The position numbers and the translations under genes were made by a program. From Candidatus Gastranaerophilales bacterium (lineage in GTDB: Bacteria; Cyanobacteriota; Vampirovibrionia; Gastranaerophilales; Gastranaerophilaceae), in assembly GCA_944326685.1 (NCBI GenBank), contig CALVEV010000002.1:1-58469 (forward strand): 58,469 bases of DNA, given 5' to 3'. Shown here piece by piece: positions 23,797 to 32,623 of this stretch. The first letter of the stretch is position 1; each line of letters opens with the position of its first letter. Under the pieces are notes generated by a model, which worked only from the letters and a program-made list of their open reading frames with translations, was not told the DNA's origin and did no database searches.

Positions 23797-24642
23797 ATGA
23801 GAAAATATTTTTTATTAGGATTTATTTTAATTGCGATAGCTTTATGTTGGGTTATTTATAAAGAAATAACTTACACTAAAATTTATGTAAAATTTGCGGA
23901 TTTAAGACCTTTTAATAATAGAATACCTGTTTATTATAAAGGTATTGTAATAGGTGAAGCTAGAGGGAAAAAACATAGTGAGGATTATAAATATACTATA
24001 GTTAAACTTGTTTTGTATCCTAAGAATTTAATGCTTCCATCTAATACAGAAGTTTTATTAAAGAAAAAAATTCAAGGGGTAAAAATATCTGATTTTATAG
24101 AATTAGTTTATCCAAAAAATCCAACTAACAAAATGATTTGTAATGGATGTATAATTAATGGTTCTACAACGGTTGATATAGATGAATTTATGAAAAATAA
24201 TCGTCTTACAGAGCTAGAAGAAATTAAAGAAAATCTTCTTGCAACAACTCAAAACCTAAATCAAGCAACTAAAAATGTTAACACTCTATTGGTTAATGTA
24301 AATGCGATGTTAAAACAAAACCAAACCAATATTGAAAATACTACTAGCAATATTTCAAATCTTACAACCAAAATAAATGATTCACTAAATCAAAGTAATC
24401 TTGATAGTACAGTATCTAATATTGAAAAAATTACAGAGAATTTAAATAAAACAACAGAGAATATAAATACAATTATTCCAGAGGTTAGCTCCACAATAGA
24501 AAATACACAAGATATTACAGCTAATGTAAGCGCAATAACTTGTGGGGTAAGACAAACATTGAGAAAGCCTTTTGGAGGAATGAGAGTTTTATTCGGAAAG
24601 TCTATTAATGAACCTAGATGCAAGGCTTGTGGACAAAGTTAA
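23797..24642 (+). CDS. MlaD/MCE-domain lipid-transport protein
   Basis: 281 aa. One N-terminal membrane anchor (about 5-21) is followed by an MCE domain at about 28-115 (YVKFADLRPFNNRIPVYYKGIVIGEA and QGVKISDFIEL). Then come about 120 residues of Asn/Thr-rich heptads that look like a long coiled coil (repeats of NIE/NLT/NLN), and a short Cys-containing tail (RCKACGQS). MCE proteins form hexameric rings carrying phospholipids between membranes together with MlaE/F-type ABC parts, not found in this window. TATAAA six bases before the ATG and no ribosome site suggest a leaderless start. Confidence 0.85.
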   Translation: MRKYFLLGFILIAIALCWVIYKEITYTKIYVKFADLRPFNNRIPVYYKGIVIGEARGKKHSEDYKYTIVKLVLYPKNLMLPSNTEVLLKKKIQGVKISDFIELVYPKNPTNKMICNGCIINGSTTVDIDEFMKNNRLTELEEIKENLLATTQNLNQATKNVNTLLVNVNAMLKQNQTNIENTTSNISNLTTKINDSLNQSNLDSTVSNIEKITENLNKTTENINTIIPEVSSTIENTQDITANVSAITCGVRQTLRKPFGGMRVLFGKSINEPRCKACGQS

Positions 24643-24670
24643 TTCTTAATACTTGAATAAATATTATCTT

Positions 24671-24699
24671 ATTAATATCATTGTAATATTGATATTAAT
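24671..24699. repeat. 10-bp inverted repeat upstream of the SMR exporter
   Basis: ATTAATATCA and its exact complement are separated by nine bases, just before the ribosome site of the exporter gene. It could be an operator or a terminator of the MCE gene; no T-tract follows. Confidence 0.5.
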
Positions 24700-24711
24700 G
24701 AGGAATATGAA

Positions 24712-25029
24712 ATGAGTTGGTTCTATTTATTTTTAGCTGCAATATTCGAAGTTGGTTGGCCATTAGGTTTTAAAATGGCAGATGTTACTGGTCAAAAATG
24801 TCTTTGGATTATATTTGCTATTATTGCAATGACTCTAAGTGGTTACTTTCTATTTATTGCACAAAAAGAAATCCCTATAGGAACAGCTTATGCTGTTTGG
24901 ACCGGAATTGGAGCATCCTGTACTTTCTTAATTGGTGTTATATTTTTTAATGATGTAATTAATTTAATGAGATTATTGGGTGTAATCTTAATTATTGGTG
25001 GGGTTATTTTACTAAAGATTGGACACTAA
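24712..25029 (+). CDS. gdx: SMR-family guanidinium exporter (Gdx/SugE type)
   Basis: 105 aa with four membrane helices. The SMR Glu is in AAIFEVGWPLGFK (E13), and GTAYAVWTGIGA is the hallmark of the Gdx/SugE branch, which exports guanidinium in exchange for protons. The drug-exporting EmrE branch lacks the WTGIGA form. A GAGGAATATGAA ribosome site is present. I see no guanidine riboswitch in the 69 bp upstream. Its stop overlaps the start of the AlkD-like gene by one base (TAATG). Confidence 0.9.
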   Translation: MSWFYLFLAAIFEVGWPLGFKMADVTGQKCLWIIFAIIAMTLSGYFLFIAQKEIPIGTAYAVWTGIGASCTFLIGVIFFNDVINLMRLLGVILIIGGVILLKIGH

Positions 25030-25700
25030 TGAATATTCAAGAAAGATTATTAAAAGAAGCTGATGAAAGTTATAAAAATTTTAACCAAAAATTAATCCCG
25101 AATATAAATAATATTTTAGGGGTAAGAGTTCCTGTTTTAAGAAAAATATCTAAAGAAATTTATAAGAATCATTGGAAAGAATTTCTACAACAAGAGCCTA
25201 AATATTTTGAAGAAACAATGCTTCAAAGTATGGTAATAGGACTTATTAAAGACAAACCTAATTTAATTTTAGAATATATTGAATCATTTATACCTCAAAT
25301 TGATAGCTGGGCTGTATGTGATTGTTTTTGTTCTAGTTTAAAATTTACTAAAAATAATAAAGAATTAGTTTGGGATTTTTTGCAAAAATATCTTAATTCA
25401 AATAAAGAATATGAAATTAGATTTGTTCTTGTAATGCTGCTTAATTATTACATCGAAGAAAAATATCTAAATAAAATTTTTAAAATTATTGAAGGTTTCC
25501 AATATCAAGATTATTATGCTCATATGGGAGCAGCTTGGCTTGTATCAATTTGCTATATAAAATATCCAGAAATAACAACTAAATACCTTTTAAATTCAAA
25601 TTTGGATACAAAAACTTATAATAAATCTATCCAAAAAATTATTGAATCAAACAAAATTGATAAAACAATTAAAGAAAAATTAAAACATTTAAAGAAATAA
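25029..25700 (+). CDS. AlkD-family DNA alkylation repair protein
   Basis: 223 aa of helical HEAT-like repeats. The family blocks are seen: LGVRVPVLRKISKEI, EETMLQSMVIGLIK, and PQIDSWAVCDCFCSSLK, which contains the Asp-Trp core of the active-site face (IDSWAVCD). AlkD enzymes excise N3- and N7-alkylated purines without base flipping. It is translationally coupled to the exporter gene. Members of this family also include catalytically weak variants, so activity is inferred. Confidence 0.87.
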   Translation: MNIQERLLKEADESYKNFNQKLIPNINNILGVRVPVLRKISKEIYKNHWKEFLQQEPKYFEETMLQSMVIGLIKDKPNLILEYIESFIPQIDSWAVCDCFCSSLKFTKNNKELVWDFLQKYLNSNKEYEIRFVLVMLLNYYIEEKYLNKIFKIIEGFQYQDYYAHMGAAWLVSICYIKYPEITTKYLLNSNLDTKTYNKSIQKIIESNKIDKTIKEKLKHLKK

Positions 25701-25833
25701 ATTATATAAGTTAGGGGCAAAAAAAACAGGTAGGATAACCTTCCTGTTAAGATTTTACACTAGCCGAAATATAAATAGCATGTTTATTATAGTAATTTTT
25801 TCAAGAAATTACAAGAGTTTTACATTATTTATA

Positions 25834-26751
25834 TTAGATGAAAAATAAAAAAGTTAATGCTGATAAAAATATTGAGGGTAAAAATGCTATTATTGTTAGG
25901 TTTTGGCTATTTTTTATTTTATTGAATAAATATTTACATAGAATCAAAATTGATACAATTAAGTTAAGAAATGTTAAGAAATAACAAAATAGACTAGGAT
26001 ATATGAAATAATTTCTGACTAAAAACGCAAGTAAATATGATGGAATAAACCAAATTAGTAGAAAACCGAATAAATATTCCTTTTCTTTAAATATTTTTTG
26101 TATGATATTGGGAATAGAAAGTAATAATTGAAATATTAAAATTGATACCAATATGTATCCAAGATTTTTTAATCCACATAGTGCTGAAAGAGAAGTAATA
26201 GCATATATATCACCTTCTCCTATTACATCTTTTTGTAATGTATAGTTTAGGGTTTTTCTTATGGTGTATATAAAGATTCCTCCTAAAAGCATTCCTAGTA
26301 TTGAATCTAATAAATTATTGTAATTAAATAATATAGATGTGATAATTGAAAAATAAACTAATTTACTAGATATTTTTTTTTCTTTAATATCCATGCCTGT
26401 AAGTATTAAAAATATTGATAAGCATATGATTGCAAGGAGATATTTTAGACACAATCCAAATTTTATATACATAATTGCATATATAATAGCTGTTAAAATT
26501 TCTACAATTGGATACATTATATCGATTGGTTTCTCGCAATATGAACATTTTCCTTTTAATAAAAGAAAAGAAAATACAGGAATTTTTTCCCAATATTTGA
26601 GTTTTGTATTACAACTTGGACACTTTGATTCCGGATAAATAATACTTTCGCCAGATAATGTTCTTACTATAACAACATTATAGAAGCTTCCCATTATTAA
26701 ACCAATTATAAAAACACAAGTAAATTGATACCAAAAATTTTCTAAAATCAT
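25834..26751 (-). CDS. pilD: Prepilin peptidase / N-methyltransferase
   Basis: 305 aa integral membrane protein. An N-terminal zinc-site domain has CPSC (C44, C47) and CSYC (C69, C72) with GSFYNVVIVR before them. The type IV prepilin-peptidase aspartates are D121 (TGMDIKEKKIS) and D181 (GEGD). It cleaves leader peptides of type IV pilins and pseudopilins and methylates the new N-terminus. It lies seven bases after the sigma-factor gene, so the two probably share a transcript. The C-terminal hydrophobic helices are complete. Confidence 0.93.
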   Translation of the reverse strand: MILENFWYQFTCVFIIGLIMGSFYNVVIVRTLSGESIIYPESKCPSCNTKLKYWEKIPVFSFLLLKGKCSYCEKPIDIMYPIVEILTAIIYAIMYIKFGLCLKYLLAIICLSIFLILTGMDIKEKKISSKLVYFSIITSILFNYNNLLDSILGMLLGGIFIYTIRKTLNYTLQKDVIGEGDIYAITSLSALCGLKNLGYILVSILIFQLLLSIPNIIQKIFKEKEYLFGFLLIWFIPSYLLAFLVRNYFIYPSLFCYFLTFLNLIVSILILCKYLFNKIKNSQNLTIIAFLPSIFLSALTFLFFI

Positions 26752-26757
26752 ATACTA

Positions 26758-27540
26758 CTATTCTGCATCTTTTATATATTTATACATCAAAGAATATGCT
26801 TTCTTAAGTTTTCTAGAAACCATCATTTCATTCATATTCATTTTTTTAGCTATATTCTTTTGTTTCATATCTTCATAATAGAATAATTTGATTATAGTTT
26901 TTAATTCCTCAGGTAATCTTTCTATAACATCATCTAATTCTATTTTCATATCATAACGTTCTACAAATTCATTATAATCCCCTGCTGGAGTTAAATCCCC
27001 AATAGAAGCATTATTTTCTGAATCATTTACAATCTCATCTAAAGATACAACTTTTCGACGTCTATCAACATCAATAGCTGTTTGAACTTTTTGAACAGGC
27101 ACATCAAACACTTGTGCTAGTTTTTCATCGGTTAATTTTTCTAATTCTCTATCAGATAATGTTTTTGAAAAATTCTTAATACGAATAGCAAGTTCCAAAA
27201 CTTCTCTAGGTACTTTTATCATCGCAACTTTATCTCTCATATAATGTTGCATTTCGCCTACAATTAAATAACCTGCATAAATTCTAAACTTTGCATTTCT
27301 ATCAGGATTGTATTTTTCAATAGCTTTGACTAAGCCAATAGAACCTGCTTGAACTAAATCTTCAACAGGGTCTTCTGCACGTCGAGCAATTGATCGAGCG
27401 ATTCTTTTTATTATTGGCATCATTGCAACAACAATTAGATTTTCTAATCGTTTTTTTTGCACCCTCTTATTTGTTTGTTTGTATGCTTCAAGCCATTCTT
27501 GAATTCGAGTATAAATAGATTCTTCAACTTGTGTTTCCAT
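26758..27540 (-). CDS. Group 3/alternative sigma-70-family sigma factor
   Basis: 260 aa. Region 2 (EDLVQAGSIGLVKAIEKYNP ... FRIYAGYLIVGEMQHYMRD) is clear. Region 3 contains VPREVLEL and LTDEKLAQVFDVP, and region 4 reads LDDVIERLPEELKTIIKLFYYEDMKQKNIAKKMNMNEMMVSRKLKKA. There is no region 1.1 or anti-sigma partner nearby. It resembles SigB/SigF/FliA-type factors that direct stress or motility regulons. Being upstream of prepilin peptidase, control of surface appendages is a guess. It is divergent from the nudix gene across a 39-bp palindromic gap. Confidence 0.92.
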   Translation of the reverse strand: METQVEESIYTRIQEWLEAYKQTNKRVQKKRLENLIVVAMMPIIKRIARSIARRAEDPVEDLVQAGSIGLVKAIEKYNPDRNAKFRIYAGYLIVGEMQHYMRDKVAMIKVPREVLELAIRIKNFSKTLSDRELEKLTDEKLAQVFDVPVQKVQTAIDVDRRRKVVSLDEIVNDSENNASIGDLTPAGDYNEFVERYDMKIELDDVIERLPEELKTIIKLFYYEDMKQKNIAKKMNMNEMMVSRKLKKAYSLMYKYIKDAE

Positions 27541-27546
27541 ATTTTT

Positions 27547-27573
27547 ATATTATCACATAATTTGTGATAATAT
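27547..27573. promoter_or_regulatory. 27-bp palindrome with two mirrored -10 boxes
   Basis: ATATTATCACA, TAATT, TGTGATAATAT is a perfect 11-bp inverted repeat in a 39-bp gap between divergent ATGs (27540 and 27580). On each strand TGTGATAATAT ends six bases before the ATG. That gives an extended-type -10 box to both genes and leaves almost no room for a leader. Confidence 0.75.
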
Positions 27574-27579
27574 AAGTAT

Positions 27580-28119
27580 ATGGATTTTACTGAAAAAACT
27601 CTTACATCTAAATATGTATATAACGGTAAAGTTATCGACGTTAGAAAGGATGATATTGAAGTTTCTAACGGTCATAAATCTGTCAGAGAGGTTGTTGAAC
27701 ACTCAGGCGGTGTTACAATGCTTGCTTTAAAAGATAATGGTAATATATTATTTGTAAGGCAATTTAGATACCCTATAAAATCTGTTTCTTTAGAACTTCC
27801 AGCAGGTAAACTTGAAAAAGGAGAAAATCCAGATAAGGCTGCAAAAAGAGAGTTAGAGGAAGAAACTGGTTATATTTCAGATAGTTGGATAAAATTAGGT
27901 TATATTTATACATCCGTTGGATTTTGTGATGAAAAATTATATCTATATTTTGCTAAAGACTTAAAATATAAAAAAGAAAATCCAGACGAGGATGAAATTA
28001 TTCAATGTGAAGAATATTCAATCCCGCAAGTTTTCGAAATGATTGATAATGGCATAATAAATGATGCTAAAACAATTTGTACGATTTTAAGAGCTAGGAA
28101 ATATCTTAATTATGATTAA
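27580..28119 (+). CDS. nudF: Nudix hydrolase, ADP-ribose pyrophosphatase type
   Basis: 179 aa. The nudix box runs from G in PAGKLEKGENP through AAKRELEEETGY, fitting GX5EX7REUXEEXGU. The flanking YKVRQFRYP-like segment (NILFVRQFRYPIKSVSLELPAG) is typical of ADP-ribose pyrophosphatases. These hydrolyse ADP-ribose to AMP and ribose-5-phosphate. It is first of a four-gene unit with HAD, ispF and gloA, and overlaps the next gene by eight bases. The start has TAATAT six bases upstream and no ribosome site. Confidence 0.92.
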   Translation: MDFTEKTLTSKYVYNGKVIDVRKDDIEVSNGHKSVREVVEHSGGVTMLALKDNGNILFVRQFRYPIKSVSLELPAGKLEKGENPDKAAKRELEEETGYISDSWIKLGYIYTSVGFCDEKLYLYFAKDLKYKKENPDEDEIIQCEEYSIPQVFEMIDNGIINDAKTICTILRARKYLNYD

Positions 28120-28915
28120 ACTTGTTGCAACTGATATTGATGGAACAATTTTAAATGAAAATGGTGATTGCTCTAATGGAGTAAGAAATTGTATTACAAA
28201 AATGCAAGAAAAAGGTATCAAAGTTGTTATTGTGACAGGTCGAATGTATGCTGGAGCAAAACAAGTTGCAGAAAAACTTAATCTGAAAGATGCAATTGTA
28301 TCATATCAAGGTGGTCTAATAAAAAAAGATTGTGTTTCAAATGAAACACTTTATGAAACTTGTATCCCTAAAGATGATGCGAAACTTGTTCTTGATTGGG
28401 CAAAACAAAATAATATTCACATAAATCTATACATAAATGATATTCTTTATGTTGAAAACAATAATGAAATAATTCAAAAATATGCAACTAGACAAAATCT
28501 TGAATATAAAGTATGTAATTTCAATGATTTAGAATTAGGGAATATTAACAAGATACTTGCAATAAACTATAATGATGCAGATATTGTTACTTCTTGGGTA
28601 AAAGAATGTCAACAAAAATTTTCTCATTTGTATATAATTAAATCTACCCCATATTTTTGTGAATTTTCTACCCAAAAAGCAACAAAAGCTTGTGCCGTAA
28701 ACTTTTTAAAAGAATATTATAATGTTAATGATGATGAAGTTCTGGCTATTGGAGATCAAGATAACGATATTGAACTACTAAAAGCAGGTGGGATAAGTAT
28801 TGCAATGGGAAATGGAACTGAAGAGTTAAAAAAATATGCAGATTATATTACTGATACAGTAGAAAATGATGGATTTGTAAAAGCTATGGAGAAATTTGTA
28901 TTATGTTCAAAATAG
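28112..28915 (+). CDS. Cof-type HAD-family phosphatase
   Basis: 267 aa. HAD motif I is ATDIDGTIL (D8, D10), motif II is VIVTGRMY, motif III uses a Lys in STQKATKA, and motif IV is [14 protein letters not shown]2-type cap lies between motifs II and III. Such enzymes dephosphorylate sugar phosphates, flavin or PLP-type metabolites, and the substrate is not predictable. It overlaps nudF by 8 bp and ispF by 13 bp. Confidence 0.93.
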   Translation: MIKLVATDIDGTILNENGDCSNGVRNCITKMQEKGIKVVIVTGRMYAGAKQVAEKLNLKDAIVSYQGGLIKKDCVSNETLYETCIPKDDAKLVLDWAKQNNIHINLYINDILYVENNNEIIQKYATRQNLEYKVCNFNDLELGNINKILAINYNDADIVTSWVKECQQKFSHLYIIKSTPYFCEFSTQKATKACAVNFLKEYYNVNDDEVLAIGDQDNDIELLKAGGISIAMGNGTEELKKYADYITDTVENDGFVKAMEKFVLCSK

Positions 28916-29376
28916 GTCTAGGATATGATATTCATAAACTTGTTGAAAATAGGGATTTAATAATTGGCGGAGTAAAAATAACTCACGAAAAAGGACTTCT
29001 TGGGCACTCTGATGCAGATGTATTAGTTCATGCGATTATTGATGCTCTATTAGGAGCTGCAGGATTAGCAGACATTGGAACTTTATTTCCTGACACAGAT
29101 CCTAAATATAAGGATGCTGATAGTATTGTTTTGCTAAAGAATGTATTTGAACTTGTAAAGAAAAAGGGATATAAAATAAATAATATTGACAGTAATATAA
29201 TTGCTCAAGCACCTAAGATGATGCCATATATCCCTAAAATGAAAGAAATTTTATCAAAAGTTCTAGATTTAGATGTAGAAAATATTTCGATAAAAGCAAA
29301 AACTAAAGAAAAACTTGATGCAGTAGGTGAAAAACTTGCTATAGAAGCAAATGCTGCAGTATTATTAGAAAAATAA
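28903..29376 (+). CDS. ispF: 2-C-methyl-D-erythritol 2,4-cyclodiphosphate synthase
   Basis: 157 aa, the normal length. Metal ligands D9 and H11 lie in GYDIHKL and H43 in VLVHAI. The family blocks [29 protein letters not shown] and [13 protein letters not shown] follow in order. IspF catalyses the cyclisation step of the MEP isoprenoid pathway. Its 13-bp overlap with the HAD gene implies coupled translation. Confidence 0.97.
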   Translation: MFKIGLGYDIHKLVENRDLIIGGVKITHEKGLLGHSDADVLVHAIIDALLGAAGLADIGTLFPDTDPKYKDADSIVLLKNVFELVKKKGYKINNIDSNIIAQAPKMMPYIPKMKEILSKVLDLDVENISIKAKTKEKLDAVGEKLAIEANAAVLLEK

Positions 29377-29387
29377 GGAGAGATAAT

Positions 29388-29771
29388 ATGAAGTTTTTAC
29401 ATACAATGATAAGAGTTAAAGATATCGATGCTTCAATTAAATTTTATACAGAAGTATTGAATATGAAGTTAGATAAGAAAAAAAGACTTGATGATTGTTG
29501 GTTATACTTTTTGACAGATGAAGAAAATACTGCACAAATAGAGCTTACATATAATGATGAAACACCTGAAAATGGATATGAAAATGGAAATTGTTTCGGA
29601 CATTTTGCATTTTCTGTTAAATCCCTAGAAGAATTCACAGAAAAAATTAATAATCTTGGATATGAATACCTCTATGAACCTTTTGATTTAAACGGAAAAG
29701 GTACAAAAATAGCATTTATTAAAGATCCTGATGGTAATGAAGTTGAATTAATTGAAAAGGTTGTTTGGTAA
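29388..29771 (+). CDS. gloA: Lactoylglutathione lyase / VOC-family protein
   Basis: 127 aa behind AGGAG. Four metal ligands of glyoxalase I are in place: His in LHTMIRV, Glu in QIELTYN, His in FGHFAFSV and Glu in EVELIEK. DPDGNEVELIE is the usual C-terminal block. Glyoxalase I isomerises the methylglyoxal-thiol adduct. Other VOC members share the fold, but the full ligand set supports GloA. Confidence 0.9.
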   Translation: MKFLHTMIRVKDIDASIKFYTEVLNMKLDKKKRLDDCWLYFLTDEENTAQIELTYNDETPENGYENGNCFGHFAFSVKSLEEFTEKINNLGYEYLYEPFDLNGKGTKIAFIKDPDGNEVELIEKVVW

Positions 29772-29788
29772 CAAACAACCTTTTTTAT
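29755..29788 (+). terminator. Terminator of the nudF-gloA unit
   Basis: AAAGGTTGTTT ... AAACAACCTTT, with the stop codon of gloA in the loop, then TTT. Confidence 0.9.
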
Positions 29789-29879
29789 TGTTCTAATTTT
29801 GTATATATTTAAAGAATATAATAATATTAACTTTTGTAACAAATATATAAATTTGCTAGTATATTTTAATGAAAAATTG

Positions 29880-29967
29880 TATAATCAGTATATACACAAT
29901 ACAATATAAAAATCCAACTATCACTATCTTTTTAAATCTAGTATGATTATTTAATCATACTTTTTTC
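29880..29967 (+). ncRNA. Candidate small RNA (low confidence)
   Basis: In the 208-bp gap after gloA, TTGTATAAT (an extended -10 box) ends at 29885, and a hairpin AGTATGATTA-TT-TAATCATACT at 29940-29961 is followed by TTTTTT. A transcript of about 75 nt with no ORF would fit. The hairpin may instead simply end the convergent nth gene, although the T-tract lies on the plus strand. Confidence 0.25.
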
Positions 29968-29979
29968 TTTTATATAGAG

Positions 29980-30609
29980 TTAGTTACTATTTTGGCAATA
30001 TTTAGAAATAGGGCATTCTACACAATTAGGTTTTGTTGGTTTACAAATGTTTTGACCTAGTGTTACCATTAATGTATTTATATCAAGCCAATATTTTACA
30101 GGTAAATTTTCTCTTAGGGCAAATTCAGTTTCTTCTGGTGTTTTCGTACTTACATAGCCTATACGATTAAAAATTCTGTGAACATGAACATCAACGCATA
30201 TCGCAGGTTTGTTAAAGCCTTTTGCTAAAACTAAATTTGCAGTTTTTCTACCTACACCATTAAATTTAATAAGTTCATCTATTTCATCCGGAACTTGTCC
30301 ATTAAGTTCTTCTACAATTTGTCTTGATAATTCAATAATTTGTTTTGCTTTATTTTTATAGAATCCAACAGGATAAATAGCTTTTTCTAAGTCTTCTACA
30401 TTTACCCTCATCATTTGTTCTGGAGTTCTAGCTAGCTCTAACATTCTTAATGTAGCAGGGTAGGTCGTTTTATCATTAGTTCTTAAACTTAAAATACAAC
30501 CAATTAATACAAGATAAGGATTTTTAAATGTTTCCATTAAATTAACAAAGTCGCTTCTTGGCATATCAGATTTGCTTAAGGCCTTAACGATTTTATCAAT
30601 TTCTATCAT
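29980..30609 (-). CDS. nth: Endonuclease III
   Basis: 209 aa, normal length. The helix-hairpin-helix is FNGVGRKTANLVLAKG with the catalytic Lys of this motif. The catalytic Asp is in CVDVHVHRI. The 4Fe-4S loop is CX6CX2CX5C at the C-terminus (CKPTKPNCVECPISKYC). It removes oxidised pyrimidines and nicks AP sites. It overlaps lpxK by four bases (ATGA), an unusual partner. Confidence 0.96.
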   Translation of the reverse strand: MIEIDKIVKALSKSDMPRSDFVNLMETFKNPYLVLIGCILSLRTNDKTTYPATLRMLELARTPEQMMRVNVEDLEKAIYPVGFYKNKAKQIIELSRQIVEELNGQVPDEIDELIKFNGVGRKTANLVLAKGFNKPAICVDVHVHRIFNRIGYVSTKTPEETEFALRENLPVKYWLDINTLMVTLGQNICKPTKPNCVECPISKYCQNSN

Positions 30610-31673
30610 TTCTTTAAAAGTCCCTCTATATCAATAATGTTTTTTAATTTTAGGGCAAAAATATTATCTTTATCAAATTTAGCAAGTTTTACAGCATCTT
30701 TTTCAGTTGTAATAATATTGCCTTTGATGTTTTCAATATCAGATTTTATATATCTATGATGGTCGTCAAATGTTATTTTATCTAGTATTTCATAATCAGA
30801 TTCTAAGAATCTATAGAATTGAGAAGGTTGACCAATTGCACAAAGAGCTGTAACGGCTTCTCCAGCAACTAAATTATCTCCAGTTTTTATATTATAAACA
30901 TAATCAGGGAATGTATAACACACAAAAGAGTCGCACTTAAACTTTTTCCCCATAATTTTAGCAACTTTTTCAGCCCTAACATTATCCGAAGATTTGTTTA
31001 CAATAACAAGCTTATCTACTCTAGAAAAAGCTTCTGGTCCTTCTCTTAAAGGTCCTGCAGGAAGAAGTTTTTCATTTCCAAATCCCATTTCAGAATCAAC
31101 TAACAGAATATTTAAATCTCTGTGGATTCTTCGGTATTGAAAAGCATCATCAAGAATAATTTTTCTTGCTCCTAGCTTTTGAATTGCATATTTTGCAGCT
31201 TTGACTCTATCTTTACAGGTTAAAACAGCACACATGTTAAGGTTTACGGCTAACATATATGCTTCATCTCCAGCCATATCTGCATTATAGAATAAATTTA
31301 CACCATCAGATATTACATTAACTTTTTTATTGGATAATTTGCCACCATATCCACGAGAAATTATTGCAACTTTTTCATTCTTTTCTACAAAATATTTTGC
31401 TAAAGACATTACTACTGGGGTTTTTCCTACGCCACCAGTTGTGAGATTCCCGACAGAAATTACATCAGCACTTACTTTTACTGTTTTTAAAAGACCTTTA
31501 TCATACATTTTATTTCGAATTTTAGTCACAAGACCATAAAATAAAGAGAAGAATTCTAGTAAATCAAGCCAAAAGCCCTCTGCATTTTTATCGTAATGTA
31601 ATTTTGTTATTTGGGTTTTTAAATTCAAAATACTATGCCCTAATTCCAATTGATACCTTGTATATAATAACAA
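30606..31673 (-). CDS. lpxK: Tetraacyldisaccharide 4'-kinase LpxK
   Basis: 355 aa from TTG 31673; other in-frame TTG codons could shorten the N-terminus by 8 or more residues, and no clear ribosome site decides. The N-terminal hydrophobic FSLFYGLV, the P-loop GNLTTGGVGKTP, the catalytic region DDAFQYRRIHRDL, and PAGPLREG are all present. LpxK phosphorylates the lipid A precursor at the 4' position on the inner membrane. Its presence shows that the organism makes lipid A and so has an LPS-bearing outer membrane. Confidence 0.93.
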   Translation of the reverse strand: MLLYTRYQLELGHSILNLKTQITKLHYDKNAEGFWLDLLEFFSLFYGLVTKIRNKMYDKGLLKTVKVSADVISVGNLTTGGVGKTPVVMSLAKYFVEKNEKVAIISRGYGGKLSNKKVNVISDGVNLFYNADMAGDEAYMLAVNLNMCAVLTCKDRVKAAKYAIQKLGARKIILDDAFQYRRIHRDLNILLVDSEMGFGNEKLLPAGPLREGPEAFSRVDKLVIVNKSSDNVRAEKVAKIMGKKFKCDSFVCYTFPDYVYNIKTGDNLVAGEAVTALCAIGQPSQFYRFLESDYEILDKITFDDHHRYIKSDIENIKGNIITTEKDAVKLAKFDKDNIFALKLKNIIDIEGLLKK

Positions 31674-31706
31674 AAAAAGGACTACTTATCAAGCAGTCCT
31701 TTTTAT
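31672..31706 (-). terminator. fabI terminator
   Basis: Stem AAAGGACT/AGTCCTTT, T-rich on the minus strand, between fabI and lpxK. It separates the two transcripts. Confidence 0.85.
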
Positions 31707-31720
31707 AATGAATTTTATAA

Positions 31721-32530
31721 TTATAATTCCATATTATTAGAAATAATATCCATTTCTTGAGCAGATGCATAAGCAGAGTTACATCCACAATCACAGTAAA
31801 TAACTTCACCTGTTGTTCCTGATGATAAATCAGAAGCCAAATATAAACCAGCTTTACCTACATCATCTAGAGAAACATTTCTGCCTAATGGAGCTCTTGC
31901 AACTGCAGCTTTTAGCATTTTAGAGAATCCTGAGATACCCATTGAAGCTAAAGTTTTTACTGGGCCTGAAGATAAGCAGTTAACTCTGATGCCTTTTGGT
32001 CCTAAGTCAACAGCTAAGAATCTCATAGCAGATTCTAATGCAGCTTTAGCAACACCCATTACATTATAGCTTGGAACAGATTTAATAGAACCAAGATAAG
32101 TAAGAGCGAATATTGAAGAACCTTCATTCATAATAGGTTCAGCATATTTTGAAACTGTAACTAATGAATATGCACTAACACCTAGTGCTGTATTCCAAGC
32201 ATCATAAGATGTATCAACAAATCTCCCCATTAATGCTTCTTTTGGTGCAAAAGCAACTGCGTGAACAACAAAGTCTAATTTTCCATAAACTTTTTCACAT
32301 TCGTCAAATACTGCTTTTACTTCTTCTTCTTTTGTTACATCGCAGCTCATTATAATTTTTGCATTCATTCCTTCTGCAATAGGTTTAACTCTTTTTTCCA
32401 TTGCTTCACCTGCATAAGTGAATGCAATTTCAGCACCTGCTTCATATAATTGTTTAGCGATTGCATAAGCTATACCGTGAGTATTTGAAACTCCAAATAT
32501 AACCCCTTTTTTACCTTTCATTAAATCCAT
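31721..32530 (-). CDS. fabI: Enoyl-[acyl-carrier-protein] reductase (NADH) FabI
   Basis: 269 aa behind AGAGAGGG. It is an SDR-fold enzyme with the FabI nucleotide motif GVSNTHGIAYAIA, DFVVHAVAFAP, and the active-site YNVMGVAKAALES (Tyr and Lys six residues apart). GPKGIRVNCLSSGPV follows. It carries out the last reduction of each fatty-acid elongation cycle. It is transcribed alone, with a terminator before lpxK. Confidence 0.96.
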   Translation of the reverse strand: MDLMKGKKGVIFGVSNTHGIAYAIAKQLYEAGAEIAFTYAGEAMEKRVKPIAEGMNAKIIMSCDVTKEEEVKAVFDECEKVYGKLDFVVHAVAFAPKEALMGRFVDTSYDAWNTALGVSAYSLVTVSKYAEPIMNEGSSIFALTYLGSIKSVPSYNVMGVAKAALESAMRFLAVDLGPKGIRVNCLSSGPVKTLASMGISGFSKMLKAAVARAPLGRNVSLDDVGKAGLYLASDLSSGTTGEVIYCDCGCNSAYASAQEMDIISNNMEL

Positions 32531-32623
32531 ATTTTAATCCCTCTCTATAAAATTAATAAATTAATACTATCAAAAATAAACATTTTTAGCAAACTTCACA
32601 AATATTAGTAAAATTTATTTACC

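Noticed and set aside
24643..24711. Guanidine riboswitch before the Gdx-type exporter
   Set aside because: The gap is 69 bp and contains only an AT-rich inverted repeat; no ACGR/ACGG loops or other conserved guanidine-riboswitch parts are visible.
27547..27573. CRP/FNR site
   Set aside because: The half-sites are in the opposite order (TCACA then TGTGA), and the spacing matches mirrored -10 boxes better.
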